Below are positions 61,901-64,000 of a stretch of 64,000 nt of DNA, piece by piece. The number at the start of each line of letters is the position of its first letter. Position 1 is the first letter of the stretch. Position numbers and translations under genes: made by a program. Location: NCBI GenBank assembly GCA_963747105.1, contig CAVVEC010000009.1, forward strand, positions 1 to 64,000, written 5' to 3'. The notes under the pieces are model-generated. The model had not been told where the DNA came from, did not search any database, and saw nothing but the letters and a program-made list of their open reading frames with translations. The stretch is from CAVVEC01 sp963747105. Lineage in GTDB: Bacteria; Acidobacteriota; Terriglobia; Terriglobales; Acidobacteriaceae.

Positions 61901-63016
61901 GCCCTTTCCTGTGGCTACTTGATTTTTGGATGATGAGCTGAGCCAGTTGACGATCTCGGCATCACCCTTGACATCGCCCGCCAGGAGTTTCGCCTGAATC
62001 TGAGAAAGCGTGAGCCTCTGGGAAGTAACGGTGAAGTCGCTGCTCCAGCTCGCGTTCCGCAGGGCGATGGATTGGTCGCGCCACTCGAAATCCTTCACCG
62101 AGAGTTTACCGGTGGCGGAAAACTCCCGCATGCTCCACGTGCCCTGCCCATCGGCTTGCACAACACCACGGCGCAGCTCTGGCTGCCGGGCGATTGCGCT
62201 GGCTTCTCCGAGATCAAGGGCCACGCTGTAGGTGCCGGCTATCTTCGGCTGGCTAAAATTCTCCAGACGACCGCTGGCTTCAAGACGAGAACGTCCAGAA
62301 GTCGCTTTCAGCGACCTCACCACAACATAGTCTTGGCCCAGACTGAAATGCGCTTCCACCATCCACGCCAAGGGACGGTAATCCTTGAATTTGGTGTCCA
62401 CTTTGCCAAGCAGGAGGCTGCTGTCGTAGCGCCGATGCAAAATGGAGTAGCTCATATCGGCGGAGACGTCGTTAACGATGCAGTCGAGCGGAATGGTTCG
62501 GTCATTCCACAGGAATTCACCTTTTCGCATCTCCAGCCGGTTGATGGAAAGCGAGAATAGTTTTTCGATCGAGGTCTTTCCCGAAGTTTGCTTCACTTCA
62601 GGTTCAGGCTGGTTGGTGGTTCCGTCCGGATAGACGATGATGTGAACTACGGGCCGATCAAGCACCACAGACCGGAATCCGAACTCAGCTCCTAGAACGG
62701 AGATCAGTTTGACTTCCGCCACCAATCGGTCCACGTGCGCGTAAGGAATTTCGCCTGGCGCTTCGCGCCCATGGACGGTGAGGCCACGTACATCCACCTG
62801 GAAACGAAAGGGAATGGTGTGGAAGCCGCCCAATTCCACGCGTCCGCCTGTGATCCGCTCCAACTCAGCCACCAGCCGGCGGCGGACCATGTACTGGAAA
62901 GAATCAGTGGTGGTGTACCAAAGTGCGAAGCCCAGCAAGACCCAGCCCGCGGCTGTCGCGAGCAGAAGATATTTCCCGAACCGGCGCCAACGCGGCTTGG
63001 CGCTGGGCTCTGTCAT
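58985..63016 (-). CDS. tamB: TamB-like translocation/assembly module protein, frameshifted
   Basis: A very long AsmA/TamB-type protein of about 1,340 residues. One N-terminal membrane helix (YLLLATAAGWVLLGFALWYTT) anchors it; the rest is beta-strand-rich repeats (GSGTLEAPTVDAKIRLRDLEL, VGGTASRPTTQGRLQITSG), and the C-terminal DUF490 domain holds YNVTRNVSILAVRDYNGVVSFEVRIRQR. It would bridge the periplasm for lipid or protein transport to the outer membrane. Two breaks near 61570 and 61125 split it; all parts occur once. The ATG at 63016 overlaps the upstream stop. Confidence 0.85.
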
Positions 63017-63703
63017 CGCAACTGACCCCCGGAATCCGACGCTGCCGGCTCAGTGCGGATTTCGCTGCCGGAGCGCAGATTTTGCAGCCAGGCAACCAGC
63101 AGCTGATTCATCTTCCGCTGGGTGAGCAGTTCCTTGATTTGGGTGCTGGCTTCGTCGAGCGCAGGTTGTTGCGCCCCGGCTTGCCGCAGCTGTGGCAGAA
63201 GTTCCTGGTTGTAGTAACTCTCGATGGTCTTGGAGTCAATGTTGACATTGGGGCGCAGGCGGGCATCCACCAGGCGCATCAGGTCGAACTGGAGCGCAAC
63301 GCGCCGTTTCAATTCCTCCGCGGTTAGGCCATAGCTTCCCAGCACAGCGGCCAACCCTGCTCCGTGTCCGTACCCGGGTACTGCTTGCGAATGTCCTGAA
63401 TGCGCCTGGCTACTTCCTGGTCCGCCGCGTGCGGGAAAATCTGAGGCACGCATTTGCTCACGCAGCAATTCCTGGTCGATCGAGCTGATCCAGAACAGCC
63501 TTGCGATCCTCGGTGCGGACTTGATTCAGAGGATGGCCATCTACGAAAGCCTCGTAGCGATGGGCGTCGTCCCAATCGCTCTGCAGAATGATATGGCCGT
63601 TCACAACGGCCACAATGCGGTCGAGAACATCGCCCGCGCTGGCCGCCGAAGGCAATACAAGGAATGCCAGAACGCAGAAAAATAGCGGAAATTTGCGATT
63701 CAT
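63013..63703 (-). CDS. SurA-N-like periplasmic chaperone, frameshifted
   Basis: A protein of about 230 residues with a signal peptide (FPLFFCVLAFLVLPSAASAG), the SurA-N opening DVLDRIVAVVNGHIILQSDWDDA, a chaperone helix set (HAADQEVARRIQDIRKQYPG, SYGLTAEELKRRVALQFDLMRLVDARLRP) and a long C-terminal helix. No parvulin domain is present. Breaks fall near 63480 and 63345. It probably escorts outer-membrane proteins. ATGA and TGATG overlaps link it to tamB and to the BamA-like gene. Confidence 0.7.
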
Positions 63704-64000
63704 CAGAAGCTCTGTCCAATACTAAAGTACACGTTGAAATGGCTCGCGTGTTGGGGTACGAAAGTGCTTGTCTGTTGGCCTTGCTTATTGGTGACCGTTT
63801 GGAAACTTGGAAATGCCGGCGGATTTACATTGTATCCGAAATCGAAGCGCACCGGGCCGATCGGCGTCTTGTACCGCACCCCAACCCCCACTGGCGTTCG
63901 AGATATAGCTGTAGTCGCACTGAGTGTAGGTGGTTTGCTGCAGGCAGAGTTGCGGGTTCTTCTGCCGCCAACGCAGCAGGTTGTTCAGCATGGTGCGGCC
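63703..64000 (-). CDS. BamA/TamA-like outer-membrane protein, C-terminal part
   Basis: The 3' end of a gene running off the right edge. It codes the last barrel strands: GVGVRYKTPIGPVRFDFGYNVNPP and FNVYFSIGQSF with the C-terminal phenylalanine recognised by the BAM machinery. A break near 63895 separates these from upstream strands. The stop overlaps the next start as TGATG. With the SurA-like and tamB genes it forms an outer-membrane assembly operon; TamA is the more likely identity because tamB follows. Confidence 0.75.

Overview
The window looks like a chromosomal contig of an Acidobacteriota bacterium, probably of the Terriglobia/Terriglobales type. This is an inference from gene content: bacillithiol synthase BshC, a tmRNA tag that reads ANQKMAYAA, a GloVer-repeat protein, DUF5818 and DUF4136 exported proteins, a PadR-permease pair, a diderm TamB/BamA-type cluster, and many GC-rich intergenic hairpins that sometimes run into genes. 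No species call is possible from the sequence alone.

Layout. 1-4.6 kb is an accessory segment (LysR regulator, excisionase-like HTH protein, tyrosine integrase) abutting the 3' end of ssrA (tmRNA, 4616-4986), a classic integration site. 5.2-6.8 kb holds two PIN-domain toxin-antitoxin loci. 6.9-7.6 kb holds a chain of four tiny overlapping genes (three single-helix membrane microproteins and a zinc ribbon). 7.8-16.4 kb carries bshC, a HAD phosphatase, a complete cytochrome c oxidase operon with two subunit III genes, and a thioesterase. 16.5-20.5 kb carries a YceI protein, then a MocR/PdxR regulator divergent from pdxS-pdxT (vitamin B6). 20.5-23.6 kb has DUF1801, an AbrB/PIN module, an ArsR-SRPBCC pair and a PD-(D/E)XK nuclease-like ORF. 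23.5-28.6 kb contains a REP-associated tyrosine transposase (RAYT) amid eight copies of one palindrome, plus miaB, a DUF151 nuclease and a PilZ protein. 28.7-32.5 kb has a membrane protein/YceI pair, truB, rhomboid and ribA. 32.6-43.2 kb is an aromatic-acid cluster: 4-hydroxybenzoyl-CoA reductase (three subunits), a dienoyl-CoA-hydratase-like protein, a BoxB-like epoxidase, an aldehyde dehydrogenase, an enoyl-CoA hydratase, an amidohydrolase and a TetR regulator. 43.2-51.9 kb has a DapA-family protein, a vapBC, carB, a repeat-bracketed GIY-YIG gene, carA and lepB. 52-58.9 kb has a PCYCxC protein, a TPR protein, yvcK, glmU, a GloVer protein, STAS and PadR-permease. 59-64 kb is a tamB, SurA-like, BamA-like operon running off the right edge.

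Many conserved genes (cox operon, miaB, DUF151, hcrA, tamB, thioesterase) are broken by single-base, mostly +1, indels, while others (carB, glmU, truB, bshC) are intact. I read most of these breaks as sequence errors rather than decay, and give such genes as one feature with the estimated break points.

The most unusual signals are: the GIY-YIG gene bracketed by inverted copies of a hairpin repeat with a conserved frame and variable core, inserted between carA and carB; the RAYT/REP family with compensatory stem changes; the GTGA-overlapping microprotein operon; a PdxR-type regulator in which the PLP-binding lysine position is aspartate; the pairing of an oxygen-sensitive type of reductase with an oxygen-dependent epoxidase; and hairpin repeats inserted in coding sequence (dapA, hcrA).
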